Assembly: GCA_963844625.1 (NCBI GenBank)
Contig: CAWJPF010000018.1
Coordinates: 372,001-436,000 of the forward strand
DNA: 64,000 nucleotides
Direction: 5' to 3'
Origin: Palsa-504 sp963844625
GTDB lineage: Bacteria; Actinomycetota; Actinomycetes; Streptosporangiales; Streptosporangiaceae
Of the stretch, positions 25,782 to 36,011 are shown in pieces. Position 1 is the stretch's first letter. The number at the start of each line of letters is the position of its first letter. The notes beneath the pieces are model-generated. The model saw nothing but the letters and a program-made list of their open reading frames with translations, was not told where the DNA came from and did not search any database. The translations under genes and the position numbers were made by a program.

Positions 25782-26081
25782 TATCGCGATACGGTTCTGC
25801 CGCCCGGCATCCGGGCCCGGGTCAGCGTGTAAGCGGGGGTCAGCAGTGGCTGGGAAAAGATCATCGGTGACGCCGGCTGCAGCGTCGGCGTCGAACGCTA
25901 CGGCGCCTCCGCTGACTACCAGACCCTGTACCGCCAGTTCGGCATCACCGCCGCCGCGGTCGCCGCCGCCGCACAAGACAGCATCCACGACGCCCAGAAC
26001 GGCACCCGGCCAGGAGGCCACCCCCGTCACCCTTGCCCCGGCCGCCGACCGCCCTGCCTGACCCGGAAGGCCCGAACATGA
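25782..26081 (+). pseudogene. transketolase C-terminal remnant with nonsense codon
   Basis: The frame reads YRDTVLPPGIRARVSV, stop (TAA 25830-25832), then AGVSSGWEKIIGDAGCSVGV and ERYGASADYQTLYRQFGITA. This is the end of transketolase; the stop replaces the Glu codon of the usual VSVEAG. Nothing of the TPP-binding parts is present upstream. The frame ends in TGA 26079-26081, overlapping the transaldolase ATG (ATGA), which preserves the old tkt-tal coupling. Confidence 0.8.
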
Positions 26082-27214
26082 CCAGTAACACCCGCCATGA
26101 CCCGCTTGCCGAGCTGTCCGCCCAGGGCGTGGCGGTATGGCTGGACGACCTTTCCCGCGAGCTGCTCGCCAGCGGCGAGCTCCAGTTGCTCATCACCGGC
26201 CGGCACGTCGTCGGCGTGACGACCAACCCCACGATCTTCGCGTCGGCCCTGGCGAAGGGCGACCGGTATAACGGCCAGCTGAGCCACCTGGCCGAGCTGG
26301 GTGCAAGCACCGAGACTGCCATCTTCACGGTCACCACCGATGACGTCCGCGCCGCCTGTGACGTCCTTTCCCCGGTGTACCAGCAAAGCGCCGCAAAAGA
26401 CGGGCGGGTCTCCATCGAGGTCGACCCCCGGCTGGCCCGTGACCCCGCCGCAACCGCGGACATGGCCCGCGCCCTGCGGTCTGCAGTGGACCGCGACAAC
26501 ATGTTCGTGAAGATCCCGGCCACCCCAGAAGGTCTGAGCGCCATCACGCAGGTCACCAGCGAGGGAATCAGCGTCAACGTGACCCTGATCTTCGCCCTCG
26601 CCCGGTACCGCGCTGTGATGGACGCCTACCTCAGCGGCCTGGAACAAGCCGCTGCCGCCGGCCGGGACCTGGCCGCAATCCGCTCTGTCGCCTCCTTCTT
26701 CATCTCCCGGGTGGACTCCGAGGTCGACACCCGGCTCGACCGGATAGCGACCAGCCAGGCCACCCAGCTCAAGGGGAAGGCGGCTATCGCCAACGCCCGC
26801 CTGGCCTACCAGGCTTATGAGGAAGTCATCGCCAGCCAGCGATGGCAGAAGCTAGCTGAGCTCGGAGCCCAGCCGCAGCGCCCGCTCTGGGCCTCCACCG
26901 GCATCAAGAACCACGCCTATCCCGACACCATGTACGTAACCGAACTCGTCGCCCCCGGCACCGTCAACACCATGCCCGCAACCACCCTGGCCGCCTTCGC
27001 CGACCATGGCGAGGTGACCGGCGACACCATCAGGGGCCGATACCACGATGCGCGCCGCGTCCTGGATCAGCTGGCAACCGCCGGCGTCGACTTCGAAGAC
27101 GTCACCAGACAACTCGAGCGCGAAGGCCTCGCCAAGTTCGAGACGAGCTGGAACGAACTGACCCACACCATCGCCGCCGAACTGCACCGCAACCACCCCG
27201 CCAGGCAACCCTGA
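26078..27214 (+). CDS. tal: transaldolase
   Basis: 378 aa. Transaldolase transfers a dihydroxyacetone unit between sugar phosphates in the non-oxidative pentose phosphate pathway. Landmarks: GVTTNPTIFASALAKG near the N-terminus, IEVDPRLA, and the Schiff-base lysine in MFVKIPATPEGL (about residue 145), then VTLIFALARYRAV and WASTGIKNHAYPDT. The length fits the longer actinobacterial type. Start ATG 26078 is fixed by the conserved N-terminus and the ATGA overlap with the transketolase remnant. Its original partner tkt is destroyed here, so a second tkt elsewhere must feed the pathway. Confidence 0.92.
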   Translation: MTSNTRHDPLAELSAQGVAVWLDDLSRELLASGELQLLITGRHVVGVTTNPTIFASALAKGDRYNGQLSHLAELGASTETAIFTVTTDDVRAACDVLSPVYQQSAAKDGRVSIEVDPRLARDPAATADMARALRSAVDRDNMFVKIPATPEGLSAITQVTSEGISVNVTLIFALARYRAVMDAYLSGLEQAAAAGRDLAAIRSVASFFISRVDSEVDTRLDRIATSQATQLKGKAAIANARLAYQAYEEVIASQRWQKLAELGAQPQRPLWASTGIKNHAYPDTMYVTELVAPGTVNTMPATTLAAFADHGEVTGDTIRGRYHDARRVLDQLATAGVDFEDVTRQLEREGLAKFETSWNELTHTIAAELHRNHPARQP

Positions 27215-27274
27215 GGCTGCGGGAACGGGGTCGCGGACAGATATGTGACGTGCACCTGGAGGGATGTGACACGC

Positions 27275-27484
27275 ATGAGTGACACGCAGCAGCCTGGAAA
27301 CGACGCGTCGGACACTTACGAGCCGGGCACGGCGGACGAGAACACTCATGGCTGGGCTCCGGACGCTCCGGGAACAGGTGAGGCCGAGGAGCGGGTCATC
27401 GAAGGCCAACACGAAGGCATGGAGGCCAACGACACTCAGGCGGCCGCCACCGGCGCCGACGCGGCAACCGGGCGCGGGGACTGA
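27275..27484 (+). CDS. small acidic hypothetical protein
   Basis: 69 aa from ATG 27275, with GGAGGG 11 nt upstream. The protein is strongly acidic and rich in Gly/Asp/Ala/Thr with no hydrophobic segment; it is probably disordered. It lies 60 bp after transaldolase and before a strong hairpin, so it may be the last gene of that transcript. Family not recognised. Confidence 0.5.
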   Translation: MSDTQQPGNDASDTYEPGTADENTHGWAPDAPGTGEAEERVIEGQHEGMEANDTQAAATGADAATGRGD

Positions 27485-27534
27485 TCCGGCCCAGCCGGGC
27501 CGGCCCCGGGGCGCTGGTACCGGCCGGCTGCGGG

Positions 27535-27585
27535 CACCACGGCCCGTTCGGCAAAAGATTGAATCATGCCGAACGGGCCGTGGTG
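27535..27585. terminator. long perfect hairpin between tal unit and catalase gene
   Basis: A perfect 19-bp stem (CACCACGGCCCGTTCGGCA and its complement, 27535-27553 / 27567-27585) with a 13-nt loop. No T-tract follows. It sits 50 bp after the small acidic gene and 180 bp before katE, fitting a terminator. Confidence 0.65.
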
Positions 27586-27767
27586 TAACGGTCCGGACCC
27601 GCTACGGTCCGGCGGTACCTGCCGGACGGTTACTACGCCGGGGGGAAACTGGTAGATCTCGGGACCGCTCGCGGGTGTCAACCGGGCGGCGGAGGGTAGA
27701 GCGGGCACCTCACCGGCCTGCTACCTGAGCGGCGCCGGCCGGTTCCGAGCGGCATCCAGGAGGGTCT

Positions 27768-29900
<2,133 letters not shown>

Positions 29901-30131
29901 TGCCGAGGGCGACCATCAGGTCATGGACGCGATAGAGGGCCGGTGCGGGTGTCCCGACTCCCTGCGCACCGGCGTGGCGGGATGCAGCTGCCCGATCCGG
30001 CCGATCCCAGCCTCGTTACCGTCCGGGTCATGACCGAGGCCACATCTCATAAGTGAGGGCGTTCCCGATGCATAAGCGATGCCGGGCAAGGCAGAACGAG
30101 AAGACGGCAGGCAGCTAGAAACGGAGGGACC

Positions 30132-30650
30132 ATGGCACAGACAGGCACCGGGACCGGCACCGGGCAGATCGGGTACCGCGTGCTCGGCATCTATCTCAAC
30201 GATCATCTCGCGGGCGCGACCGCAGGCACCGAGCTCGCGCACCGGGTGGCGCGAACCCATCGCGTGCAAGGGCAAGGCGGCCAGCTCAAGCGCCTGGCGG
30301 CCGAGATCGCGCAGGACCGCGCTGCCTTGATCGGCATGATGAAGGCACTCGGTATCCCGGTCCGCGCCTATAAGGTGTGTGCCGCCTGGGTCGGGGAGAA
30401 AGCCGGGCGGGTGAAATTCAACGGCCGGCTGCTCGCCCGGTCGCCTCTCAGCGACCTCGAAGAGCTGGAACTGCTCCGGCTGGGCGTAGAAGGCAAGGCA
30501 GCAGGCTGGCGTACCCTGCGGACGCTGGCGGACACGGACAGGCGGCTGGATCCCGGGCACCTCGACGAGCTCATGTCCCGGGCGCGGCGCCAAGCAGACC
30601 TGCTCGAAGAACTCCGGATCCGAGCCGCGGAGCAGGTCATCAGCTCCTGA
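30132..30650 (+). CDS. conserved hypothetical helical protein
   Basis: 172 aa with GGAGGG directly before ATG 30132. The N-terminus is GIYLNDHLAGATAGTELAHR, a pattern seen in conserved actinobacterial hypotheticals. The whole protein looks all-alpha (ferritin-like four-helix shape), with a C-terminal Arg/Leu/Glu helix pair (DELMSRARRQADLLEELRIR). No catalytic motif or signal peptide is visible. Position after catalase suggests a stress link, which is inference only. Confidence 0.65.
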   Translation: MAQTGTGTGTGQIGYRVLGIYLNDHLAGATAGTELAHRVARTHRVQGQGGQLKRLAAEIAQDRAALIGMMKALGIPVRAYKVCAAWVGEKAGRVKFNGRLLARSPLSDLEELELLRLGVEGKAAGWRTLRTLADTDRRLDPGHLDELMSRARRQADLLEELRIRAAEQVISS

Positions 30651-30653
30651 CCG

Positions 30654-30890
30654 CTGGCCGGCACCGACGGAGTCCAGGCGACACGCGCGGTCGCCCGCGG
30701 CCGCGCACCCGCCGACACGCCGTGCGTGCTCGTCGTCACCGCGTTCGACCTCGACCATTGCGGATACCGGGCGTTGAAGGCCGCGTCCCGAGCCAGGACA
30801 TGTCTCGCCACCTCCGGAACTAACTGAGCGCGAGGTCGAGGTGCTGCAGCTGATCGGCCGTGGCCGGGCTCTGAAAAATGACGCATGACG
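30654..30890 (+). pseudogene. NarL/FixJ response-regulator remnant
   Basis: One frame reads AGTDGVQATRAVARGRAP, then PCVLVVTAFDLDHCGYRALKA, the receiver region after the phospho-Asp. Another frame then reads PELTEREVEVLQLIGRGRAL, the start of a LuxR-type helix-turn-helix. The phosphorylated Asp segment, the K-containing loop and the recognition helix are all missing. It is a multiply deleted relic of a DesR/NarL-type regulator. Confidence 0.65.
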
Positions 30891-30942
30891 GCCCACGCAG
30901 GGGTGAGCCAGTACGTGCTGCCCAAGGCCCGCTGGCCGATCG

Positions 30943-31130
30943 TCATCGTTCCCGGCGGCCGAGCAGGCTGCCGCGGAGGGCCGCGAGCAGGTCAGCTGGG
31001 CCGGGATAGACCTCGGCCGCCCCGGCCGCGGTGAGCTCGTCACCGCTGATGCCGCCGCTCAGCAGGGCGATGCACGGGACCCCGGCCTTCCGGCAGGCTC
31101 GTACGTCCCAGATGGTGTCGCCGGTGCCTG
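30943..31130 (-). pseudogene. HAD-family hydrolase C-terminal remnant
   Basis: The minus frame ending at TGA 30943-30945 reads GDTIWDVRACRKAGVPCIAL, then LSGGISGDELTAAGAAEVYP, the motif-IV (GD...D) region of HAD phosphatases. The upstream half, with the nucleophile DxD, is absent and is replaced by unrelated sequence at about 31135. Confidence 0.6.
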
Positions 31131-31207
31131 GCTGGGAGTTTCAGGTTCCGGCTATTACGCCTGGCGGGGCGCGGAGCCGTCCCGGCGGTCGCGGGACGAC
31201 TCTGCGC

Positions 31208-31500
31208 TCATCGCAGGAGCAGCCGGAGCAGCTGCGCTCGTTTCCTGACATCGGCAGAGACGATCTGATCCGGTACTTCACGCTGACGCAGGCGGACGTG
31301 GGCTTCGTGGATCCGGGACGTGGCCGGGGCCCGGCTGACCGGCTGGGTCTTGCCGTTCAGCTCTGCACGCCGCCGTGGCTGGGGTTCGTGCCGGATGAGG
31401 CGAGCTCGGCGCCGCCGGTGGCGGTGGCGCGGCTCGCTGAGCGGCTGGGCCTGGACCCGGAGGTACTGGAGGGGTACGGGCGCCGTTCGCATACCCGCAG
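31208..31500 (+). pseudogene. Tn3-family transposase N-terminal fragment
   Basis: The reading LRSFPDIGRDDLIRYFTLTQ, then FVDPGRGRGPADRLGLAVQL and LAERLGLDPEVLEGYGRR, is the N-terminal DUF4158 segment of a Tn3-family TnpA (about 95 of about 1,000 residues). It differs from the other Tn3 remnant at 36012-37913, so two Tn3 elements visited this region. The longer open frame 31031-31675 around it is not a gene. Confidence 0.7.
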
Positions 31501-31590
31501 CCGGACTGGGAATGACGAGGCTGGCGTGGCTGACCAAGCCGGCAAGAGACGGCAAACCGGTATGGGCGGGGGATGCAGTCGGGTGGGCGG

Positions 31591-32196
31591 TCAGATCCAG
31601 CCGCGGGAGCGGGCGAGCTGGACCGCTTCGTGGCGGTTGGCGGCGCCGAGCTTGGCGGCTGCGGAGGAGAGGTAGTTGCGGACTGTGCCGGGGGTCAGGG
31701 CGGCGCGTTTCGCGATTTCATCGACGGGGGCGCCGCCTGCCGCGAGTTCCAGGACGTCGGCTTCGCGGGGGGTGAGCGGGCTGTCGCCGGCGCTGATGGC
31801 GTCGGCGGCGAGTTCGGGGTCGACGTAGCGGCCGCCACGGTGGACGGTGCGGACCACCTCGGCCAGGACCTGGGCCGAGACGGTCTTCGGCAGGAACCCG
31901 CGGACGCCGGCGGCGAGGGCCCGTTTGAGATGCCCGGGCCGTCCGTAGCTGGTCAAGATGAGGCTGCCGCAGGCGGGCAGCTCGGTGACCAGCTGCTCGG
32001 CGACAGCGATCCCGTCCAGGCCGGGCATCTGCAGATCCAGCACGGCCACGTCCGGGCGGTGCCGGCGGGCCATCGCGAGGGCCTCGTCGCCGGAGGCGGC
32101 CTGGGCCACGACCTCCAGGTCGTCCTGGATCGCCAGCAGGGAGGCCAGCGCCGTGCGGATGAGGTTCTCGTCGTCGGCGAGGAGCACGCGGATCAC
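31591..32196 (-). CDS. NarL/DesR-type response regulator
   Basis: 201 aa. Receiver domain (1-120): acidic pocket LLADDENLIR, phospho-acceptor Asp in VAVLDLQMPG (about 54), Lys in RGFLPKTVSA. C-terminal LuxR-type helix-turn-helix: LTPREADVLELAAGG then PGTVRNYLSSAAAKLG. The upstream sensor kinase gene ends over its start (ATGA, 32193-32196). The pair probably controls the ABC exporter transcribed just ahead of it, through the 54-bp elements described separately (inference). Confidence 0.88.
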   Translation of the reverse strand: MIRVLLADDENLIRTALASLLAIQDDLEVVAQAASGDEALAMARRHRPDVAVLDLQMPGLDGIAVAEQLVTELPACGSLILTSYGRPGHLKRALAAGVRGFLPKTVSAQVLAEVVRTVHRGGRYVDPELAADAISAGDSPLTPREADVLELAAGGAPVDEIAKRAALTPGTVRNYLSSAAAKLGAANRHEAVQLARSRGWI

Positions 32197-33455
32197 GGCG
32201 CGGGCGTCTCTGCGGCACCGCAGGCGGGCAGGCGGGCCTCCAGCCGGAAGTGGCCGTTCGGGGGATGCCCGGTCGTGATGCTGCCGCCCAGGCCGGCCAG
32301 CCGCTCGCCGAGCCCGGCCAGCCCGCTGCCGCCAGATCCGGTGTCCGGCGTGTGCACGCGGTCGTTGTCCATGCGGAGCGTCACCGCGCGAGAGGCGCCG
32401 GGGGAATCCAGGAGGTGCAGCTCGATCGTGCAGGCGGTGGCGTCGCTGTGGCGGATGATGTTGGTGGTGCCCTCGCGGACCACCCAGCCCAGGGCGGCCT
32501 GCACGTCAGCAGGAAGGCCCGCCGCGTCGCCGATGACGCGGCAGCTCATCCCCGCAGCACGCAGGACATCCTGCGCGCCGGCCAGCTCGGTGCCCAGGTC
32601 CGCGGTGCGGTATCCGCTGACGACCGCGCGCATTTCCCGCAGCGAGTCATGGGCCACCTGGCGCACCTGGAGCATCTGCCCGGCGGCGTCCTGGTCGCCC
32701 CGGCGCGCCAGCTCCGCGGCGAGCTCGCTCCGGACGGCTATCAGGGACAGGTTCCGGCCGAGCACGTCGTGCAGGTCGCGGGCGAAGCGCAGCCGCTCCT
32801 CGGCGACCGCCAGGCGGGCGTGCGCGGTCCGCGACCGGTCGAGCTCGGACATGATCCGCAGCGTCGACGCGGACGAGCGGCAGGTGAGCACGCCGACGCC
32901 GACGATGAAGGTGTAGAACAGGGATGCCGCGATGAGGAGGTCCCCGTAGGCGCCGGCGCCGGACCGGCCGACGCTCGCGGTCAGGCCGCTGGCCGCGGCC
33001 GCGCTCGCCACGACCAGGGCGGTCAGCGCGCGCAGGCTGAGCAGGGGCGTGAGCGCCACAATCAGGGCGCTGCTGAAGAGCATGGCTACCAGCATGCTCA
33101 CCGGGACCGCGGTGCCGGAGGGCTGGGTGAAGGCCGGGAAGGCCGCCGCTCCGGCGAGCACGCCGGCCGCGGTTAGCGCGGCGGCTGAGGCGACCAGCCA
33201 CCTGTCCGGCGGCGGTCCCGCTGCCAGATAGCGGCCCAGGCCCGCGTGCAGCAACGCGATGCAAACACCTGCCTGCACCACCGACAGCAGCAGGAAAACG
33301 GCCAGGCCGGGTCCCCGCACCTGGCGCTGCCCGGCGGCCAGGACCACCGCGAGCACCGGCACGGCGGCGAGCAGCACGTACACGCCGGCCCTGGTCCGGA
33401 ACTCGAACCACCCGAGACTGCCCCGCTCGTTCCATCGCCGCCACATCACCGTCAC
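32193..33455 (-). CDS. DesK-like sensor histidine kinase (HisKA_3)
   Basis: 420 aa. The N-terminal sensor has about six hydrophobic segments (residues about 25-190). The dimerisation/phospho-acceptor motif is RFARDLHDVLGRNLSLIAVR (His in the HisKA_3 box). The C-terminal HATPase has the N-box region EGTTNIIRHSDATAC and the glycine-rich SGLAGLGERLAGLGG. It autophosphorylates and passes phosphate to the overlapping regulator. It lies 22 bp after the ABC permease gene on the same strand, forming an exporter - kinase - regulator operon. Confidence 0.88.
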   Translation of the reverse strand: MTVMWRRWNERGSLGWFEFRTRAGVYVLLAAVPVLAVVLAAGQRQVRGPGLAVFLLLSVVQAGVCIALLHAGLGRYLAAGPPPDRWLVASAAALTAAGVLAGAAAFPAFTQPSGTAVPVSMLVAMLFSSALIVALTPLLSLRALTALVVASAAAASGLTASVGRSGAGAYGDLLIAASLFYTFIVGVGVLTCRSSASTLRIMSELDRSRTAHARLAVAEERLRFARDLHDVLGRNLSLIAVRSELAAELARRGDQDAAGQMLQVRQVAHDSLREMRAVVSGYRTADLGTELAGAQDVLRAAGMSCRVIGDAAGLPADVQAALGWVVREGTTNIIRHSDATACTIELHLLDSPGASRAVTLRMDNDRVHTPDTGSGGSGLAGLGERLAGLGGSITTGHPPNGHFRLEARLPACGAAETPAP

Positions 33456-33477
33456 CCCTCCAGGGTGTCACGCCTAC

Positions 33478-34299
33478 CTAGCGCCGTGGTTCCCAGCGGA
33501 ACCAGCGTCGTGCCGCCCACCCGGCCGCCGCGATCCAGGCGGTGAGCACGAGCACCGGGATGACCGCCGCGCTGAAGGTCGCGGCCAGCCCGAGGTGATG
33601 ACCGCCGGCGGCAGTAGTTCCGGTCAGGCCAAGCCGCAGCAGTTCCACCACCGGCGTCAGCGGCAGCGCCTCCGCGACCCATCGCAGCGGCCCGGGCAGC
33701 ATCGCCAGCGGGAACGCCAGGCCGCTGAACACCAGCGGCAGCCACAGGGCCGGCATCGTCGTGACCTGCGCCAGCTGCACGGTGCGGGTCACCGCGGCGG
33801 TGACCGCGGCCAGCAGCACGAACACCGCAGTCCCCAGGATCAGCGCAACCGGTACGAGCGCGGCGTTGGCGGGCGGGTTGACGCCGGGCACCGCGACGGC
33901 GGCGACCGCAGCCACGGCGATCTGCGCCCAGGCGATCGCGATGGCGGGCGCGGCGGTCCCCGCGAGGATCTCGCCGTCGGTGGCCTCGCCCGTACGCAGC
34001 CGCTTGAGCACGAGCTCCTCGCGGCGTGCCACCATCGCCGTCACCAGGTTGTAGTACACGGCAATCAGCAGCGCGAACGCCGTCAGCCCCGTCAGGAGCA
34101 TCGCGCCGAAGTCATGGGCCCCGCTGGCGCCAAGACCACCGAAGGACTTCAGCGAGCCGACCAGGGCGGCGGGCAGGATGACCGCGTTCAGCAGCGCGAG
34201 GCGATTGCGCCACAGCAGTATCCCCTCCGCCCTGGCCAGGGCCGCGACCCGGTGCGACGACTGCCCCGGACTGCTCACTGTCACTGTCCCGGCGCTCAT
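33478..34299 (-). CDS. ABC-2 type transporter permease
   Basis: 273 aa with six hydrophobic segments, ABC-2/DrrB-like: an N-terminal cytosolic ALARAEGILLWRNRLALLNA segment, a central cytosolic loop RREELVLKRLRTGEATDGEI (typical of these permeases), and the late PLTPVVELLRLGL motif. The start at ATG 34299 overlaps the ATPase stop (ATGA); a 44-residue upstream extension was rejected as shadow of the ATPase gene. It forms an efflux pump with the ATPase; substrate unknown. Confidence 0.85.
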   Translation of the reverse strand: MSAGTVTVSSPGQSSHRVAALARAEGILLWRNRLALLNAVILPAALVGSLKSFGGLGASGAHDFGAMLLTGLTAFALLIAVYYNLVTAMVARREELVLKRLRTGEATDGEILAGTAAPAIAIAWAQIAVAAVAAVAVPGVNPPANAALVPVALILGTAVFVLLAAVTAAVTRTVQLAQVTTMPALWLPLVFSGLAFPLAMLPGPLRWVAEALPLTPVVELLRLGLTGTTAAGGHHLGLAATFSAAVIPVLVLTAWIAAAGWAARRWFRWEPRR

Positions 34300-35255
34300 G
34301 CCGCCACGTCCTTTGCGTTGTCGTGGTCTGCTGGACGGCCGGCTGAAGCAGCCACCGCGTGGAAGGCCTCCGCCAGCGAGGCCGGGCGGGCGTCCAGGCC
34401 GGCCAGCACGAGGTCCCGGGAGTTCGCCCACCCCAGCAGCGCGGTCAGCGTCGGCTGGAGGTCCGCTGTCTGCAGCAGCACCGTTCGCCCGGTGACGCTG
34501 GCCCGCGTCCCCGCTATGTCCGGAACTGGCTCGCGGGAGTCCTCGGGTAGCTCGAAGGAGATGCGGGCCGGCTGCGATGCCGCGACCTCCGCGGGGGTGC
34601 CCGTGCGCACGATCCGGCCCTGGTGCATGATCGCCAGGCGGTCCGCCAGTTCCTCAGCCTCTTCCAGGTAGTGGGTTGTCAGCACGACGGTGGTACCCGC
34701 GCCCAGCAGCTCGCGGATCAGCAGCCACGTGCGGCGGCGGCTCTCCGGGTCCAGCCCGGTGGTGGGCTCATCCAGGAACAGGACCTCCGGGCGGCCCAGG
34801 ATCGCCATCGCGAGATCAAGGCGGCGCCGCTCACCGCCGGAAAGGGATCTCACCGCGACCCCCGCACGGTGCCCGAGGCTGACCAGGCCCAGCGCCTCGG
34901 CCACCGGCCGGGGCGCACTGAGTGTCCCGGCCCACATCCGGCCGGTCTCCGCCACGGTCAGATCCGGCGCGAACCCGCCCTCCTGCAGCATGATCCCCAT
35001 CCGGCGCCGGACCAGGGCCCGCTCCCGGCAGGGATCACAGCCCAGCACCCGGACAGCGCCCCGGGCAGCGGGTGCCAGTCCCTCCAGCAGCTCCATCGCC
35101 GAGGTCTTCCCGGCCCCGTTGGTGCCCAGCAACGCGAACAGCTCCCCGCGGCGCACCGAGAAGGTGACCCCCCGGACCGCATCAAAACCCCGGCCGCCCG
35201 TGCCGCCGTAGCGCCGCCGCAGGTCCCTGACCGTGATAACGCCGTTGTCGTCCAT
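34296..35255 (-). CDS. ABC transporter ATP-binding protein (DrrA-like)
   Basis: 319 aa. Walker A LLGTNGAGKTSAME, Q-loop MLQEGGFAPDLTVAE, signature SLSGGERRRLDLAMA, Walker B VLFLDEPTTGLDP and the H-loop TTHYLEEAEELADRLAIM are all in order. The C-terminal extension after residue 225 is the DrrA-type regulatory domain. I start at ATG 35255 (MDDNGVITVRDL); an extension to 35342 reads through the upstream regulatory element. First gene of the operon ATPase - permease - sensor kinase - response regulator. Confidence 0.9.
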   Translation of the reverse strand: MDDNGVITVRDLRRRYGGTGGRGFDAVRGVTFSVRRGELFALLGTNGAGKTSAMELLEGLAPAARGAVRVLGCDPCRERALVRRRMGIMLQEGGFAPDLTVAETGRMWAGTLSAPRPVAEALGLVSLGHRAGVAVRSLSGGERRRLDLAMAILGRPEVLFLDEPTTGLDPESRRRTWLLIRELLGAGTTVVLTTHYLEEAEELADRLAIMHQGRIVRTGTPAEVAASQPARISFELPEDSREPVPDIAGTRASVTGRTVLLQTADLQPTLTALLGWANSRDLVLAGLDARPASLAEAFHAVAASAGRPADHDNAKDVAA

Positions 35256-35291
35256 GCCACCCAGCTTCCCGCCGGACCAGCGCGCCCGCCG

Positions 35292-35345
35292 GTGCCCGCC
35301 ATCACCACTCCCGGTGACATCCGCCCAGGCCGCCCATGACAAACC
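35292..35345 (-). promoter_or_regulatory. 54-bp regulatory element, copy 1 (upstream of ABC/two-component operon)
   Basis: Nearly identical to 35923-35976 (3 mismatches in 54 bp, same orientation). It contains the inverted repeat TCACC-N6-GGTGA at 35302-35317. It ends 37 bp upstream of the ATPase start, so it is likely the promoter/operator of the operon; the DesR-like regulator encoded in that operon is the natural candidate binder. Confidence 0.6.
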
Positions 35346-35585
35346 TCACCGTCCGTCCGGACGCCGGACCGAGCCGCTGTTCCCCGCCGGCCCCCCGCAT
35401 CACCACCGCGAAAACGCTGGCGCTGCTGGCCGCGGCCAGCAGCGCCAGCACCCGCAGCCCCGAAATGGCGCGATCAGCGGGCATGGACGGGCAGGCGGAA
35501 CCATCGCCGGACGCAGCGACCGCGACCACCGCGACCCCGCCCCCGCGATCGCGAGGGCTCGCCGCGGCCAGGCCGGCAGATCCCG

Positions 35586-35843
35586 TCAACGAGATCGTGA
35601 CATCCAAGACCGCCGCGCCCCAGGGGCAACTGCGCCGACGACGGCGATGGACACCAACGCCGGGGTCCACGTGACATTCTGGCTAACGGACGCGAACCAC
35701 CCGTCCCACACCAGCGCCCCGGTCAGGACAAGAACGAACGCCACCAAGAACAGGCGCACGCTGAGCTTCTCCTCGGACCAGCGGCGCATCCGGGCAGTAC
35801 CGGCACGATCATCCTGAGATCCAGCAAGTTGCGAGTTGTTCAT
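35586..35843 (-). CDS. small membrane protein, probably frameshifted near its end
   Basis: 85 codons from ATG 35843 with an ideal AAGGAG 7 nt upstream. After a polar N-terminus (RRWSEEKLS) come a clear membrane helix (LFLVAFVLVLTGALVWDGWF) and a second start (TWTPALVSIAVVGAVAP). The last ten residues turn into Arg/Ser-rich sequence. In the neighbouring frame the sequence continues WGAAVLDVTISLTGSAGL and later GLRVLALLAAASSASVFAVV, as further membrane helices, so one base may be missing near 35630. Family unknown. Its promoter carries the same 54-bp element as the ABC operon. Confidence 0.55.
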   Translation of the reverse strand: MNNSQLAGSQDDRAGTARMRRWSEEKLSVRLFLVAFVLVLTGALVWDGWFASVSQNVTWTPALVSIAVVGAVAPGARRSWMSRSR

Positions 35844-35922
35844 GGGCAGACTCCTTCAGTCACGTCCCGGGATGAACCCGGGCTCATAGGTCCAGCATCA
35901 CGGCGAACCGGGACTCCCGCCC

Positions 35923-35976
35923 GTGCCCGCCATCACCAGTCCCGGTGACATCCGCCCGGGCCGGCCATGACAAACC
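35923..35976 (-). promoter_or_regulatory. 54-bp regulatory element, copy 2 (upstream of small membrane protein gene)
   Basis: Same element as 35292-35345, with inverted repeat TCACC-N6-GGTGA at 35933-35948. It lies 80 bp upstream of ATG 35843. Duplication of the element suggests that the membrane protein and the exporter operon form one regulon. Confidence 0.6.
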
Positions 35977-36011
35977 ACACGTCCCGCGCCTGGATGCCCT
36001 TGCGGGCGACG

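Noticed and set aside
27535..27585. Hairpin considered as an insertion-sequence end or small RNA
   Set aside because: No transposase or second copy is nearby; its position between two convergent-free transcripts fits a terminator better.
29916..31043. 375-codon minus-strand frame
   Set aside because: It runs antisense to the hypothetical gene at 30132-30650 (which has a strong ribosome site) and through relics in other frames.
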